Assembly (NCBI GenBank): GCA_028818705.1
Contig: JAPPNJ010000161.1
Coordinates: forward strand, 53,801-117,800
Direction: 5' to 3'
Source of the DNA: Candidatus Poribacteria bacterium
Lineage (GTDB): Bacteria; Poribacteria; WGA-4E; WGA-3G
DNA: 64,000 nucleotides
Within the stretch, counting starts at the first letter, position 1. Every line of letters begins with the position of its first letter. The notes under the pieces were generated by a model. That model was not told the origin of the DNA. It saw only the letters and a list, made by a program, of their open reading frames with translations, and did not search any database. The position numbers and the translations under genes are program-made. This document shows, piece by piece, positions 1 to 8,573 of this stretch.

Positions 1-308
1 GGTTTACCTACCCAATAGCCAATCTCACCCCTCTCGTTCTCTCTATCGAGTTTGAGACCTATCACACCAATTAAATCCCCGTCTGTTCTAAGTGTAATTG
101 CGAAATCTAAGGCTTTCTCTGTTTCATATCTTTCGTAACAGGAGCGAATCCATTCCTCCGCCATACCGTCTTCGTAGGGGTGCGGAATGCCGGGGAGCGT
201 TGATGCGACATCGTATTCACCAGCGAGCCGTTGCACATCAGCGGCATCTTCAAGCGTAAGCGAGCGAAGTATCAATCTTTCCGTATCAAGAATCGGGGCG
301 GTCTTCAT
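1..308 (-). CDS. GNAT-family N-acetyltransferase, third tandem copy (3' end outside window)
   Basis: The reverse strand reads from an ATG at 308 into a protein starting MKTAPILDTERLILRSLTLE, the same opening as the two GNAT genes upstream, and runs off the window edge in the YWVGKP segment. It is therefore the third member of a tandem array. Its start lies inside the last codons of the preceding gene (overlap of 23 bases), which suggests translational coupling. GNAT proteins transfer acetyl from acetyl-CoA to amines; the RimJ/RimL-like opening (TERLxLRS) is typical of enzymes acting on protein N-termini or small molecules, but the substrate cannot be read from sequence. Confidence 0.85.
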   Translation of the reverse strand, partial: MKTAPILDTERLILRSLTLEDAADVQRLAGEYDVASTLPGIPHPYEDGMAEEWIRSCYERYETEKALDFAITLRTDGDLIGVIGLKLDRENERGEIGYWVGK

Positions 309-849
309 CTTCTATGAACTCGCATTTTAGTATGCTGTATTGGACTGTGTCTTCAAGATAACCCTTTTCTATGTCTTGGGGAAAGAAGTTAGCGTAGCGC
401 ATCCCAATTTTTTCCATAACACGTTTGGAAGCGGCATTCCGTGTGAAGTATTTAGCATGAATTCGGTTCAGCTTCAACACTTTAAAACTATACGCAACAA
501 CAGCCCGTGCTGCCTCAGTCATATAACCACGATTCCAATAAGGTTTACCTATCCAATAACCGAGCTCACCTTCCTTGTTTTTTTGGTCGAGTCTAACGGC
601 TATTCCGCCAATGAAGTACTTGTCTACTCTGAGTGTGATTGCGAAATTTAGTGCTTCGTCTTTTTCATACCTTTCGGAACAGGAACGCATCCATTCTTCA
701 GCCATACCATCTTCATAAGGGTGCGGCATATTAGGTAATGTCGATGCGACATCGGGATCGCCCGCAAGCCGTTGCACATCAGCGGCATCTTCAAGTGTAA
801 ACGAGCGAAGTACCAATCTTTCTGTAAGGAGGGGCGGCGCGGTCCTCAT
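286..849 (-). CDS. GNAT-family N-acetyltransferase (RimJ/RimL type), second tandem copy
   Basis: This 187-residue protein has the RimJ/RimL-type GNAT pattern: TERLVLRSFTLEDA at the N-terminus, the GELGYWIGKPYWNRGYMTEA segment that forms the acetyl-CoA-binding beta4-alpha3 region, and the LNRIHAKYFTRNAASKRVMEKIGM segment near the C-terminus. Its ATG overlaps the stop codon of the preceding GNAT gene by four bases (ATGA), so the two are almost certainly co-translated. The C-terminus carries a short acidic tail (EDEDRPDS) absent from the first copy; this tail is where the next gene begins. Substrate unknown. Confidence 0.92.
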   Translation of the reverse strand: MRTAPPLLTERLVLRSFTLEDAADVQRLAGDPDVASTLPNMPHPYEDGMAEEWMRSCSERYEKDEALNFAITLRVDKYFIGGIAVRLDQKNKEGELGYWIGKPYWNRGYMTEAARAVVAYSFKVLKLNRIHAKYFTRNAASKRVMEKIGMRYANFFPQDIEKGYLEDTVQYSILKCEFIEDEDRPDS

Positions 850-1397
850 TTCTCTATAAACTCACATTTTAGTATCCGGTATTGGATTGTATCTTCAAAA
901 AAATCTCTTTCGGGGTCTTTGCGAATGTATTTAACGTAGCGCATCCCGATTTTTTTCAGCACCAGTCCAGATGCCGGATTTCGTTTGAAATAGTAGGCGT
1001 AAGCCAGATCGATATTATGCGCTTGGAACCCGTATGCGACAGCAGCTTTCGCCGCCTCAGTGCAATATCCGCAGTTCCAGTAGGATTTCCCAATCCAATA
1101 GCCGAGTTCTGCCGCTTCGCGCGCTTGATACGTCAGGAATAGTAAACTGACTGTGCCAATCAGTGTTCCATCTGTTCTAAGCGTAATTGCGAAGTTTACC
1201 CTTTTTCCCTTTTCAAATTCTTCTTGGCACCACTTAAGCCATTTCTTTGCTGTCCCATCTTTGTATGGATGTTGTATAGCATCGGTTGTTGATGCGACAT
1301 CGGGATCCCCCGCAAGTCGTTGTACATTAACGGCATCCTCAGGACTAAACGAACGGAGTATCAACCTTTCCGTATAGAGTGTCGGCGCGGTTTTCAC
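846..1397 (-). CDS. GNAT-family N-acetyltransferase (RimJ/RimL type), first tandem copy
   Basis: A 183-residue GNAT protein, clearly paralogous to the next two genes downstream. Conserved parts are TERLILRSFSPEDA, the AELGYWIGKSYWNCGYCTEAAKA cofactor-binding segment (its R/Q-x-x-G-x-G/A loop is degenerate here), and ASGLVLKKIGMRYVKY. The start codon lies one base after the lysS stop, so the array is probably read from the lysS transcript. RimI/RimJ-type enzymes acetylate ribosomal proteins, which would fit the translation genes next door, but this is only context; many such proteins act on antibiotics or metabolites. Confidence 0.92.
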   Translation of the reverse strand: MKTAPTLYTERLILRSFSPEDAVNVQRLAGDPDVASTTDAIQHPYKDGTAKKWLKWCQEEFEKGKRVNFAITLRTDGTLIGTVSLLFLTYQAREAAELGYWIGKSYWNCGYCTEAAKAAVAYGFQAHNIDLAYAYYFKRNPASGLVLKKIGMRYVKYIRKDPERDFFEDTIQYRILKCEFIEK

Positions 1398-1398
1398 C

Positions 1399-2871
1399 TT
1401 AATTCTCCGGACGCATCTGTGGAAATAGAATGACGTCGCGAATAGAGTATTGGTTCGTTAGTAGCATTGTCAGCCGGTCGATGCCAATACCAAGTCCACC
1501 TGTCGGTGGCATACCGTACTCCAACGCACGCAAATAGTCCTCATCTACCATAAAGGCTTCATCGTCACCCGCCTCTAAACTGTTTGCCTGCTCAAGGAAG
1601 CGTTGACGTTGGTCAATGGGATCATTGAGTTCACTAAAAGCGTTTCCAACCTCCGTTCCACAAATAAAGAATTCAAAACGTTCAACAAACTCTGGATCTT
1701 CAGGCTTCTTTTTCGCAAACGGTGAGACCGCAATCGGGTAATCCGTTATAAATGTCGGTTGAATCAATTTCGATTCCGCAAATGTGTCGAACATTTCAGC
1801 GATAATCTTCCCCTTCGTCTCGTCGCCTGCCAAGTCGACCCCAGCGTTAATGGCTTCTTTGTAGAGTTCATCGGCGGATAATGGAACCGGATCGATCCCA
1901 CTGTGCTCTCGCACTGAATCCACCATACTCAACCTGCGCCAAGGCGGTGTAAAATCGAGTTCATGTTCTTGGTAGCGAATCTTCGTTGTCCCGTGAATTA
2001 TTTTTGTCGTCTCCGCAATTAGCGTTTCAGTCAATTCCATTATTTGATGATAGTCGGCATAAGCTTGATAGAGTTCAAGCATCGTGAATTCGGGATTATG
2101 GTCCCTATCCATACCTTCGTTTCGAAAGTCGCGCGAGAATTCATAAACCCGTTCAAACCCCCCAACTATCAGACGTTTTAGATAAAGTTCATTTGCGATC
2201 CGCAGGTAGAGCGATTGTTCCAAAGTATTATGATACGTCGTGAATGGACGAGCGTTTGCACCGCCATAGATCGGTTGAAGGACAGGCGTTTCTACTTCGA
2301 TAAAGTCTTGGGCATTGAGCATGTCGCGAATCGCTTGGACGATTTGTGTCCGCTTCAAGAAAACGTCTTTTACCTCAGGATTCATGATGAGATCGGCGTA
2401 ACGTTGTCTATAGCGGGTCTGTTTGTCTTGTAAGCCGTGCCATTTTTCCGGGAGCGGGCGGATAGATTTGGAAAGCAGTTGTATGGAATCAACAAGGACA
2501 GTAAGTTCTCCTGTCCGCGTTCGGAACACCGTTCCTTCGGCACCGACAATATCGCCACTATCGAATCGCCGGTAGATTTTATATAGTTCTGCCCCAACTT
2601 GGTCGCGTCGGACATAAATTTGAATCTTGCCCTCGCCGTCTTGGATGTGTGCGAAACTACTTTTCCCGTGATCGCGCTTCGTCATGATTCTGCCTGCAAC
2701 CCGAACAGTTTCAGGGGCATCAGGTGTTTCTTGTATGTCGGCAAAATCTCTGTGGATTGCGACTGTCGAGTGAGTAGGTTCGTACTTGTGCGGATACGGT
2801 TCTACCCCGAATTCTCGAATCTCGTCCAGTTTCTCGCGACGTTGCTGAATTAAGTCCTTGGTTTCTTCCAC
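1399..2871 (-). CDS. lysS: Lysyl-tRNA synthetase, class II
   Basis: LysS charges tRNA-Lys with lysine in the cytoplasm. The protein has the OB-fold anticodon-binding domain (roughly residues 45-165, with VRVAGRIMTKRDHGKSSFAHIQD) and the class II catalytic core: motif 2 (FRNEGMDRDHNPEFTMLE), the GTEVGNAFSELNDP segment and motif 3 (GIGIDRLTMLL). I chose the GTG at 2871, giving 490 residues, because an AAAGGAGG ribosome binding site lies six bases upstream; a longer frame exists up to 2937 but its extra 22 residues are unlike LysS. The neighbour prfB lies 352 bases upstream, a pairing known from many bacteria. Three GNAT genes follow directly. Confidence 0.97.
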   Translation of the reverse strand: MEETKDLIQQRREKLDEIREFGVEPYPHKYEPTHSTVAIHRDFADIQETPDAPETVRVAGRIMTKRDHGKSSFAHIQDGEGKIQIYVRRDQVGAELYKIYRRFDSGDIVGAEGTVFRTRTGELTVLVDSIQLLSKSIRPLPEKWHGLQDKQTRYRQRYADLIMNPEVKDVFLKRTQIVQAIRDMLNAQDFIEVETPVLQPIYGGANARPFTTYHNTLEQSLYLRIANELYLKRLIVGGFERVYEFSRDFRNEGMDRDHNPEFTMLELYQAYADYHQIMELTETLIAETTKIIHGTTKIRYQEHELDFTPPWRRLSMVDSVREHSGIDPVPLSADELYKEAINAGVDLAGDETKGKIIAEMFDTFAESKLIQPTFITDYPIAVSPFAKKKPEDPEFVERFEFFICGTEVGNAFSELNDPIDQRQRFLEQANSLEAGDDEAFMVDEDYLRALEYGMPPTGGLGIGIDRLTMLLTNQYSIRDVILFPQMRPEN

Positions 2872-3223
2872 GATTGCCCTCCTTTTAGAGGGTGTTGCCC
2901 AAATTCTGCTGTAAAAAAAGTGAGTAGGTAGCGTCAATATTTTTCAAATTTTACATCAGGACACTGCTGTATTATTAGTTTGGGAAAACCCTTATTTTTT
3001 ATTTTCAGTGATTTGTTATGCTAACATTTTACTTTAATAATTATACCTCAATTTTATTCATAAAGCAACCAAAATCCATTCTCCTGTAGGAGGGAACTCC
3101 GATTCCCGGCTCTTAACGAGTTGCTGATATTCGGTAGCTGTGGTAGAGAGAAATCTGATAGATTATCAAAGTCTTATAACTGACAACTGATAACTGATAA
3201 CTCTTGTTAGTATTAGTTCGTGG
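2872..3223. other. Intergenic region between prfB and lysS with repeats
   Basis: No gene is visible. The stretch contains a family C palindromic repeat at 3084-3115 (GTAGGAGGG on one side, TCCCGGCTC on the other), followed at 3178-3204 by a run of the TGACAACTGATAACTGATAACT type (family D). An AT-rich part at 2980-3060 lies between these and lysS. On the minus strand a TTGACG at about 2933 could be a -35 element for lysS, but the matching -10 is weak, so I do not call a promoter. Confidence 0.6.
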
Positions 3224-4328
3224 TTATTTCTGCTGTGCCTTCATTTTCAGATAGCCTTCAATGAACGGATCTAACGCCCCATCTAATACAGCGCTAACGT
3301 TTCCAGTTTCGACATTCGTGCGTAAATCCTTGACGCGTTGATATGGGTGTAGCACGTATGAACGGATTTGGCTTCCAAAGTCGATGTTGAGGCGTTCACT
3401 TCGTTGTTTTGAAAGTTCTTCTTCGCGTTCTGCCCGATACTTCTCATGAAGGCGCGAACGGAGCAGTTTCATTGCGATCTCTCGGTTTTTATGCTGGGAA
3501 CGTTCGTTCTGGCATTGCACAATAATCCCGGTAGGTTTATGTGTAATCCGAACGGCTGAATCTGTGACGTTGACGTGCTGCCCGCCTGCACCGCTTGCTC
3601 GATAGAAGTCTATTCGGAGGTCTTCCGCTTGGATATCAACCTCAACAGAGTCATCAATTTCAGGCGTAACATCAATAGCAGCGAAAGAGGTATGTCGGCG
3701 TTTATTAAAATCGTAAGGCGACAATCGGACAAGTCTATGCACCCCAGCTTCAGCTTGTAAATAGCCGTAAGCCGAGTGACCTTTGACGAGGATGGTTGCC
3801 CCTTTGATACCGGCTTCGTCTCCCGCCGTGAGATCAACAATTTCGGTCTGATAACCGCGCTGATCACACCAACGGAGGTACATCCGCATCAACATCCCTG
3901 CCCAGTCTTGGGCATCAATACCACCGGCCCCGGAGTGAACGTTGAGAATTGCGTTATTCTCATCGAAATCACCATTCAGCATTAACCGCAGTTCCATTTG
4001 CTCAAGGCGACTGGCGACACTATCCAACCCTTCTGCAATTTCGGTCTCTAAACTCCCGTCGTTTTCTTCACTCGCGAGTTCAAGCAGGGTTTGGATGTCT
4101 TCAATTTTGAGATTGAGTGCTTCATACGCGCTGAATTCATCGCGGAGAACGGAGATACGTTGGTTGACTTCTTGGACTCGCTGGGTGTTGTTCCAAAAAT
4201 CTGGGGCGATGGTTGCTTCTTCGAGTTTCGTTAATTCTTTTCGTTTTTCGGCCAGGTCAAAGATAGTCTCCGAGTTCTAAGAGACGGGTATGCATCTCTT
4301 CAACCTGTGTTTTTAAATCTACAAGCAT
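3224..4328 (-). CDS. prfB: Peptide chain release factor 2 with programmed +1 frameshift
   Basis: RF2 recognises UGA and UAA stop codons and triggers peptide release. The first 23 codons start at the ATG at 4328 (MLVDLKTQVEEMHTRLLELG...) and end at an in-frame TGA. Shifting by +1 at CTT-TGA-C joins them to the long downstream frame, giving 367 residues, the normal RF2 length. The downstream part has the peptidyl-hydrolysis GGQ motif (residues 248-250, in SGAGGQHVN) and the stop-codon-recognition tripeptide, here SPY (203-205) where E. coli has SPF. The gene starts 18 bases after lnt, in the same direction. Frameshifting autoregulates RF2: when RF2 is scarce, the UGA is read slowly and the shift is favoured. 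Confidence 0.97.
4256..4262 (-). promoter_or_regulatory. Programmed +1 frameshift site of prfB (CTTTGAC)
   Basis: On the minus strand codon 23 is CTT, followed by the stop TGA and C, the canonical slippery heptamer of bacterial prfB. Slipping one base lets GAC be read next and continues into LAEKRKELTKLEEAT. Upstream, the GGAGAC at about eight to three bases before CTT resembles the Shine-Dalgarno-like stimulator found in E. coli prfB (AGGGGG), though weaker. The frame arithmetic closes exactly: 23 codons from 4328 to 4260, skip 4259, then 345 codons including stop to 3224. Confidence 0.95.
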
Positions 4329-4346
4329 TATGGTTCCTTTAAAATA

Positions 4347-6023
4347 TTAGGAATCTCTACGGCGAGATCGAGTTACGATTTGACTGCCGAACCATCCAAC
4401 ACAAATGATAGCACAGAGTATCGGAAACCAATCGCCATAGCGAGTATAGAGTGTATATTTACGTTCCGAAGATGAAAGAAGTGGAACGGATGCAGTAAGC
4501 ACCTGTTCAGTAGTGTCCGGTGTTATCAAAGTGGTCGTTATCCTACCGAATCGATCAACGACGCATGTGAATCCACCGTTCGCACAGCGAAATACTGCAA
4601 TTCGGTTCTCAACTGCGCGAAAAGGTGCCATTGACAGGTGAAGTTCAGGGAAAGCCGTTCCTTTGAACCAAGCATCGTTCGTAAAGATTCCCATCACCTT
4701 CGCACCTCTTTGGACGGGTCTGCGAAATTCGTCGGGAAATACAGACTCAAAGCAGATAGAGGCGCCCACTTCTATCTTTTGGTGTTCAGTATTATCTTTA
4801 ACGTTAAACACCGGTAAAAGGTTTACTGATTTTCCATGGCTGAAAGGTTTAAATTGAATAAAATTGGGAATGAAATCTGGAAGCAGATTTACCAAAGGCA
4901 CGTACTCGCCGAATGGAACGAGGTGCATCTTCGCATACCCACCATGTATCGTTCCGTCAGCATCTATTGACAAAATTCGGTTGTATATCTCGTCATCTTT
5001 CCGTTCCGCTTTGGTACGTTTGGAGAATTCACCGATTGTCTGATCGATCTTTTCTCCCTCGTTAGCTGTGCCGATGAGTACTGGGGTCACTATATCACTT
5101 AACATTTGGGAAAATCGTCTATAGTAGGTGGGCCACTCACCTGTCAATGCTTCACTTCTTATCGCTGTTTCGGGCCACACAATAAGATCGGGATTTTCTT
5201 GGTTCGCTTCGTGTGTTAACCTGATATAGCGTTGCAAAATCGTTGGGAATTGGCTGACATCCCATTTGTCAAGCTGCGGGATGTTCCCTGGAACGAGTGC
5301 GATATTTAAAGTTTCGGTACTCTCGTAAGCAGTGGTATCTGATGCTTCGTCTATAGGTGCTGCATCTCGAAGTTGAAAAGTACCGTAGCCAAAGCAGAAA
5401 AGTGTCAGGATCAGCGGTAGGATTAAAGCAGGGATCTCCTGTCGCCACCGATGACGGTTACAGAGCAGAGCCGCAACTCCAGCGTTGAAAAGCACAATGA
5501 CGAAGCTAATGCCGTGTACGCCAACAAGCGACGCCATCTGTATCCCAAGGACATTATTCCATTGCGAGTAACCGATGCTTCCCCACGGAAACCCTGTTAT
5601 CACCCAACTCCGCATCCACTCCAGTGCCGTCCAAATACAAGCAGCTGCGACCGGAAACAGTATACCGGAACGCCACGGCAGGATTCTCATAAGCACCGGA
5701 AAAATAGCGAAATAGAGTGCGGTATAACCGACGAGTAACAGGTAACCCACCATTGTCGCGAAGATATTCGCGTATGGATAGAGAAGGGCAATGGCAATCA
5801 GCAGACCTGCGAAAAATAGGAACCCTGTTAGATAACCGATCCAGAAAGAGGTTTTCCAGTTTGTTGTGGGCGTGAGAGCAATGAAAAACGGCACCAACGC
5901 GACCCAAGCAAACGGGAAAAGATTGACATTGGGAAAACTGAGGAACAGCAGGATTGCTGAAAGTGTCGCGAGCAACCAGTGTTGATGGCGTTTGAGAAAG
6001 TTTTCCGTGGGAATGTTCTCCAT
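4347..6023 (-). CDS. lnt: Apolipoprotein N-acyltransferase
   Basis: Lnt adds the third acyl chain to the N-terminal cysteine of lipoproteins at the inner membrane, the last maturation step in diderm bacteria. The protein has 558 residues: about six hydrophobic segments in residues 15-210, then a periplasmic nitrilase-like domain, then a last membrane segment near 535-552. The catalytic triad known from E. coli is visible: Glu285 (IVWPET), Lys365 (GGYAKMHLVPFGEYVPL) and Cys424 (GASICFES). It begins nine bases after the DUF5916 gene and ends 18 bases before prfB, so it sits in the same operon. Several lipobox proteins in this window are its likely substrates. Confidence 0.96.
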   Translation of the reverse strand: MENIPTENFLKRHQHWLLATLSAILLFLSFPNVNLFPFAWVALVPFFIALTPTTNWKTSFWIGYLTGFLFFAGLLIAIALLYPYANIFATMVGYLLLVGYTALYFAIFPVLMRILPWRSGILFPVAAACIWTALEWMRSWVITGFPWGSIGYSQWNNVLGIQMASLVGVHGISFVIVLFNAGVAALLCNRHRWRQEIPALILPLILTLFCFGYGTFQLRDAAPIDEASDTTAYESTETLNIALVPGNIPQLDKWDVSQFPTILQRYIRLTHEANQENPDLIVWPETAIRSEALTGEWPTYYRRFSQMLSDIVTPVLIGTANEGEKIDQTIGEFSKRTKAERKDDEIYNRILSIDADGTIHGGYAKMHLVPFGEYVPLVNLLPDFIPNFIQFKPFSHGKSVNLLPVFNVKDNTEHQKIEVGASICFESVFPDEFRRPVQRGAKVMGIFTNDAWFKGTAFPELHLSMAPFRAVENRIAVFRCANGGFTCVVDRFGRITTTLITPDTTEQVLTASVPLLSSSERKYTLYTRYGDWFPILCAIICVGWFGSQIVTRSRRRDS

Positions 6024-6032
6024 TTTTTCGTA

Positions 6033-8222
6033 TTAGAAGAGATCCGTTTTCAACAGATGCGCAACTTTGATGAACACGATTCGCTCGGTGTCTCCATCGA
6101 TGTCCCGGTTGTCAGTATAGACGATAAAGAAATTGCTTTCAGGACGATACTCATAAGCAAACAGCGCGAAGACCCGACGTTCTTTCTCGATGGTAAATTC
6201 TGTGCTTGCTCTTGCATACATACGCTGTGCAAACTGGTAGTTCACAACAAAACGTCGCGTCCATTCTGACAGCCGCCAACCTGTTGCATCTGGCTCCTTT
6301 TCATGGAGTCGCTGCAAAATGAACTCAAAACTGAGTTTGGCGGTAGGGCGAATCGTAATTTCCGGACGGATAAAGAAGATGTTGTTGTTATTACGGACAC
6401 CGAAGTTTCCCGTGTTCCGAATCTGCACATATTTCGGTGGGAACCATCCCATGAAGAATCGCGCTGTTCTGTCAGTAAGGGGCTTATAGTCGTCATCAAC
6501 GTGATAATACCATTCGGGTCCAAGAAGGAAAAAGAAATCGTAGACCCCGAAGAGTCCACTAAAACCTGCCCGATGGTTCCTCAGTTCACCGGTGTGGTCG
6601 GTGAGCCGTTCATATTCGACTTCACCGCGGAGTCTTTCAACTGGTCCCTTATACTGCTTGTTGTAGCGACTTCTAATAACGACGCCACGTCTATCTACAC
6701 GGGGGACAAAACCAGTTTCGGGATTAAAATACTGCCCAATATCTGCGTAGATCGCGTCTATTGAGAACACATTCGTCCGTCGCGCAAGCTGCAAAAAAAC
6801 CAGATCATCAGCAGTGCTCTCTGTCATATCGAGTCCACCCGCTTTCCATTCCCTTGCATATTCCAGGTTAAGACTCGTAGCGGCGGGGAGTTGAATGCGA
6901 GCATCAAGTCCTCCGGCGCGGGTGTATGTAGCACCGCGTTGTTTGTTAACGCCTAAAAATCCAACTGAGGACGTTTTGCCAACCTCTCGTTGTAAGCGAA
7001 GTACTGAGTAGTTATAGTTCGCGAGGGGCAGTTCCCCTGCTTCTATCTCTTTATCTGGGTTTTCTGGTCCTGCCACCGCGCCGACAAAGGCGACGTTGTA
7101 CTTATTGTATTTCCCAATGACTTTTCCTCCACCAAGCAAAGCTTCAACGCGTCGGCTATAGAACAGATCCAATGGCATCTGAAAAAGTTCATTTCCTTCG
7201 AGGAAAAACGGGCGTTTTTCGGGAAAACGAAGTGGAATATCCGTGAGATTCACGAGGTCAGGATCCGCCTCAATTTGTGCGAAATCTGGATTGATCGTCA
7301 AATCGACGGTGAAGTCCCCGACCGGATATCGGAAGTCTAATCCAGCGTCCGGTCCCAAGGCAGTTGTTGTTTCACCATCTGCTGGTTGTATCACTTGAGG
7401 TCTTAGTGTAGCATACGGTTTGAATTTCACCGGTCGCTTTGTAACGAGGCTGGCGATGGGTAGGTCTGTCAGACGCCCAAATTCTGACACAGCGTACTGA
7501 CGTTCTCCTAAATCTGCCCACATCTGTTCTTCTGCGGGTGCTTCATCGTTCCTCCAAAAATTGATGCCCCAAGTCGCTATTTCTGTGTCTTTTGAGAATC
7601 GGAGTTCGGCAAACGGAATAGCGAATTCTGCCATCCATTTGTCTGTTTCTTCGCTCGCTTGACCTTGCCAGTCGCAGTCCCATGAAATAGCGGTACCGAT
7701 CATAGACTGACCTGTGCGTCTGTTTGAACCTTCGTTAATGAGTCTTCGATCGGTCTGAGTGCCGAGAGGGTTCAACGCAAACGCGTAACAGTTTCTACCG
7801 TCAAGGAATGTATCGATGAGAACCTCGACATGATCATCGGAGAAGAAGAAGGAGTCTCGCCGGGTCAGGTTCGCCGAGAGTTTGTCCATATTGTTCTTAA
7901 AACATTCAAACGCCACGTAAAGGTTATTGGCATCGTAGGCGAGGTAGATGGTAGTCGGTTGTGTTGCTGGCTCGCCGTTCTGCGGTTCAAATTGAATTAA
8001 TTCGCCGGTTTTGGCGCTGTTTTGCCAGCATACATCGTCCAATTTTCCATCAATTTTAGGAGGGGTTTCGATGCGGACGGCTTTAATTTCTCGTTTCGCT
8101 TTAATTTCGGGAATTTCACCATCTGTGTCTGCAGGTAATACCCTAAGGTTCCACAAACAGAGGATGAGGTAGGCTACTAATGTTAGATATGGGCTTATAC
8201 ATCGTGCCCTAATTGTTCGCAT
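6033..8222 (-). CDS. CBM9-like / DUF5916 outer-membrane protein
   Basis: A 729-residue exported protein. After a signal peptide (hydrophobic stretch at about residues 10-27) comes a CBM9-like beta-sandwich, recognised by PPKIDGKLDDVCWQNS and YLAYDANNLYVAFECF (about 45-230). The rest matches the DUF5916 pattern, with FPEKRPFFLEGNELFQ, and alternating aromatic and charged strands to the C-terminus (ending VAHLLKTDLF), as expected for an outer-membrane beta-barrel. Function is unknown; the CBM9-like part suggests carbohydrate or glycan contact. A strong minus-strand promoter lies 46-74 bases upstream. A GGAGG lies about 17 bases before the ATG, unusually far, with a three-codon ATG-AAG-ACA-TAA between. 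Confidence 0.85.
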   Translation of the reverse strand: MRTIRARCISPYLTLVAYLILCLWNLRVLPADTDGEIPEIKAKREIKAVRIETPPKIDGKLDDVCWQNSAKTGELIQFEPQNGEPATQPTTIYLAYDANNLYVAFECFKNNMDKLSANLTRRDSFFFSDDHVEVLIDTFLDGRNCYAFALNPLGTQTDRRLINEGSNRRTGQSMIGTAISWDCDWQGQASEETDKWMAEFAIPFAELRFSKDTEIATWGINFWRNDEAPAEEQMWADLGERQYAVSEFGRLTDLPIASLVTKRPVKFKPYATLRPQVIQPADGETTTALGPDAGLDFRYPVGDFTVDLTINPDFAQIEADPDLVNLTDIPLRFPEKRPFFLEGNELFQMPLDLFYSRRVEALLGGGKVIGKYNKYNVAFVGAVAGPENPDKEIEAGELPLANYNYSVLRLQREVGKTSSVGFLGVNKQRGATYTRAGGLDARIQLPAATSLNLEYAREWKAGGLDMTESTADDLVFLQLARRTNVFSIDAIYADIGQYFNPETGFVPRVDRRGVVIRSRYNKQYKGPVERLRGEVEYERLTDHTGELRNHRAGFSGLFGVYDFFFLLGPEWYYHVDDDYKPLTDRTARFFMGWFPPKYVQIRNTGNFGVRNNNNIFFIRPEITIRPTAKLSFEFILQRLHEKEPDATGWRLSEWTRRFVVNYQFAQRMYARASTEFTIEKERRVFALFAYEYRPESNFFIVYTDNRDIDGDTERIVFIKVAHLLKTDLF

Positions 8223-8267
8223 TGTTTTATGTCTTCATACCTCCTTTTGCTGTCAATCTATTTTACG

Positions 8268-8296
8268 ATTGTAACACGCCTTCGTTTTTCTGTCAA
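8268..8296 (-). promoter_or_regulatory. Sigma70-type promoter for the DUF5916-lnt-prfB operon
   Basis: On the minus strand TTGACA (8296-8291) is followed after exactly 17 bases by TACAAT (8273-8268). The predicted transcript starts about 40 bases before the ATG at 8222. The -35 is perfect and the -10 has one mismatch. Confidence 0.75.
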
Positions 8297-8573
8297 GGTG
8301 AAAAAGTTAGCGTATAGGGTGCTTCAGTTTTCTTACCACAAGGTAGGTGATGTTTCTAACTTCGCCGATATTCTCCAAACCAGTTCTTAATTAGACCTAC
8401 TTATATTGCATTGAAAAACACTTACTTGTCAACATAAAACCTATTATCCTTCAAGGATGGTGTAAACCAAATTAAAGCGATTTGCGTTTTTATAGCCAAT
8501 TGCGTTATCATATTAAGTGTCAAACGCATCAAATTAAAATACAATTCAAATCAGAAAGAGGAGCTACAATTCA
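8297..8573. other. Divergent intergenic region with a degenerate family A repeat
   Basis: No gene is seen between the DUF5916 gene and the PorV-like gene. At 8342-8368 there is a diverged copy of the family A hairpin (GGTAGGTGATGTTTCTAAC then TTCGCC). The remainder is AT-rich. A plus-strand promoter for the downstream operon is expected here, but the best candidate (TTGCGT near 8477 with TATCAT 18 bases later) is weak. Confidence 0.5.
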
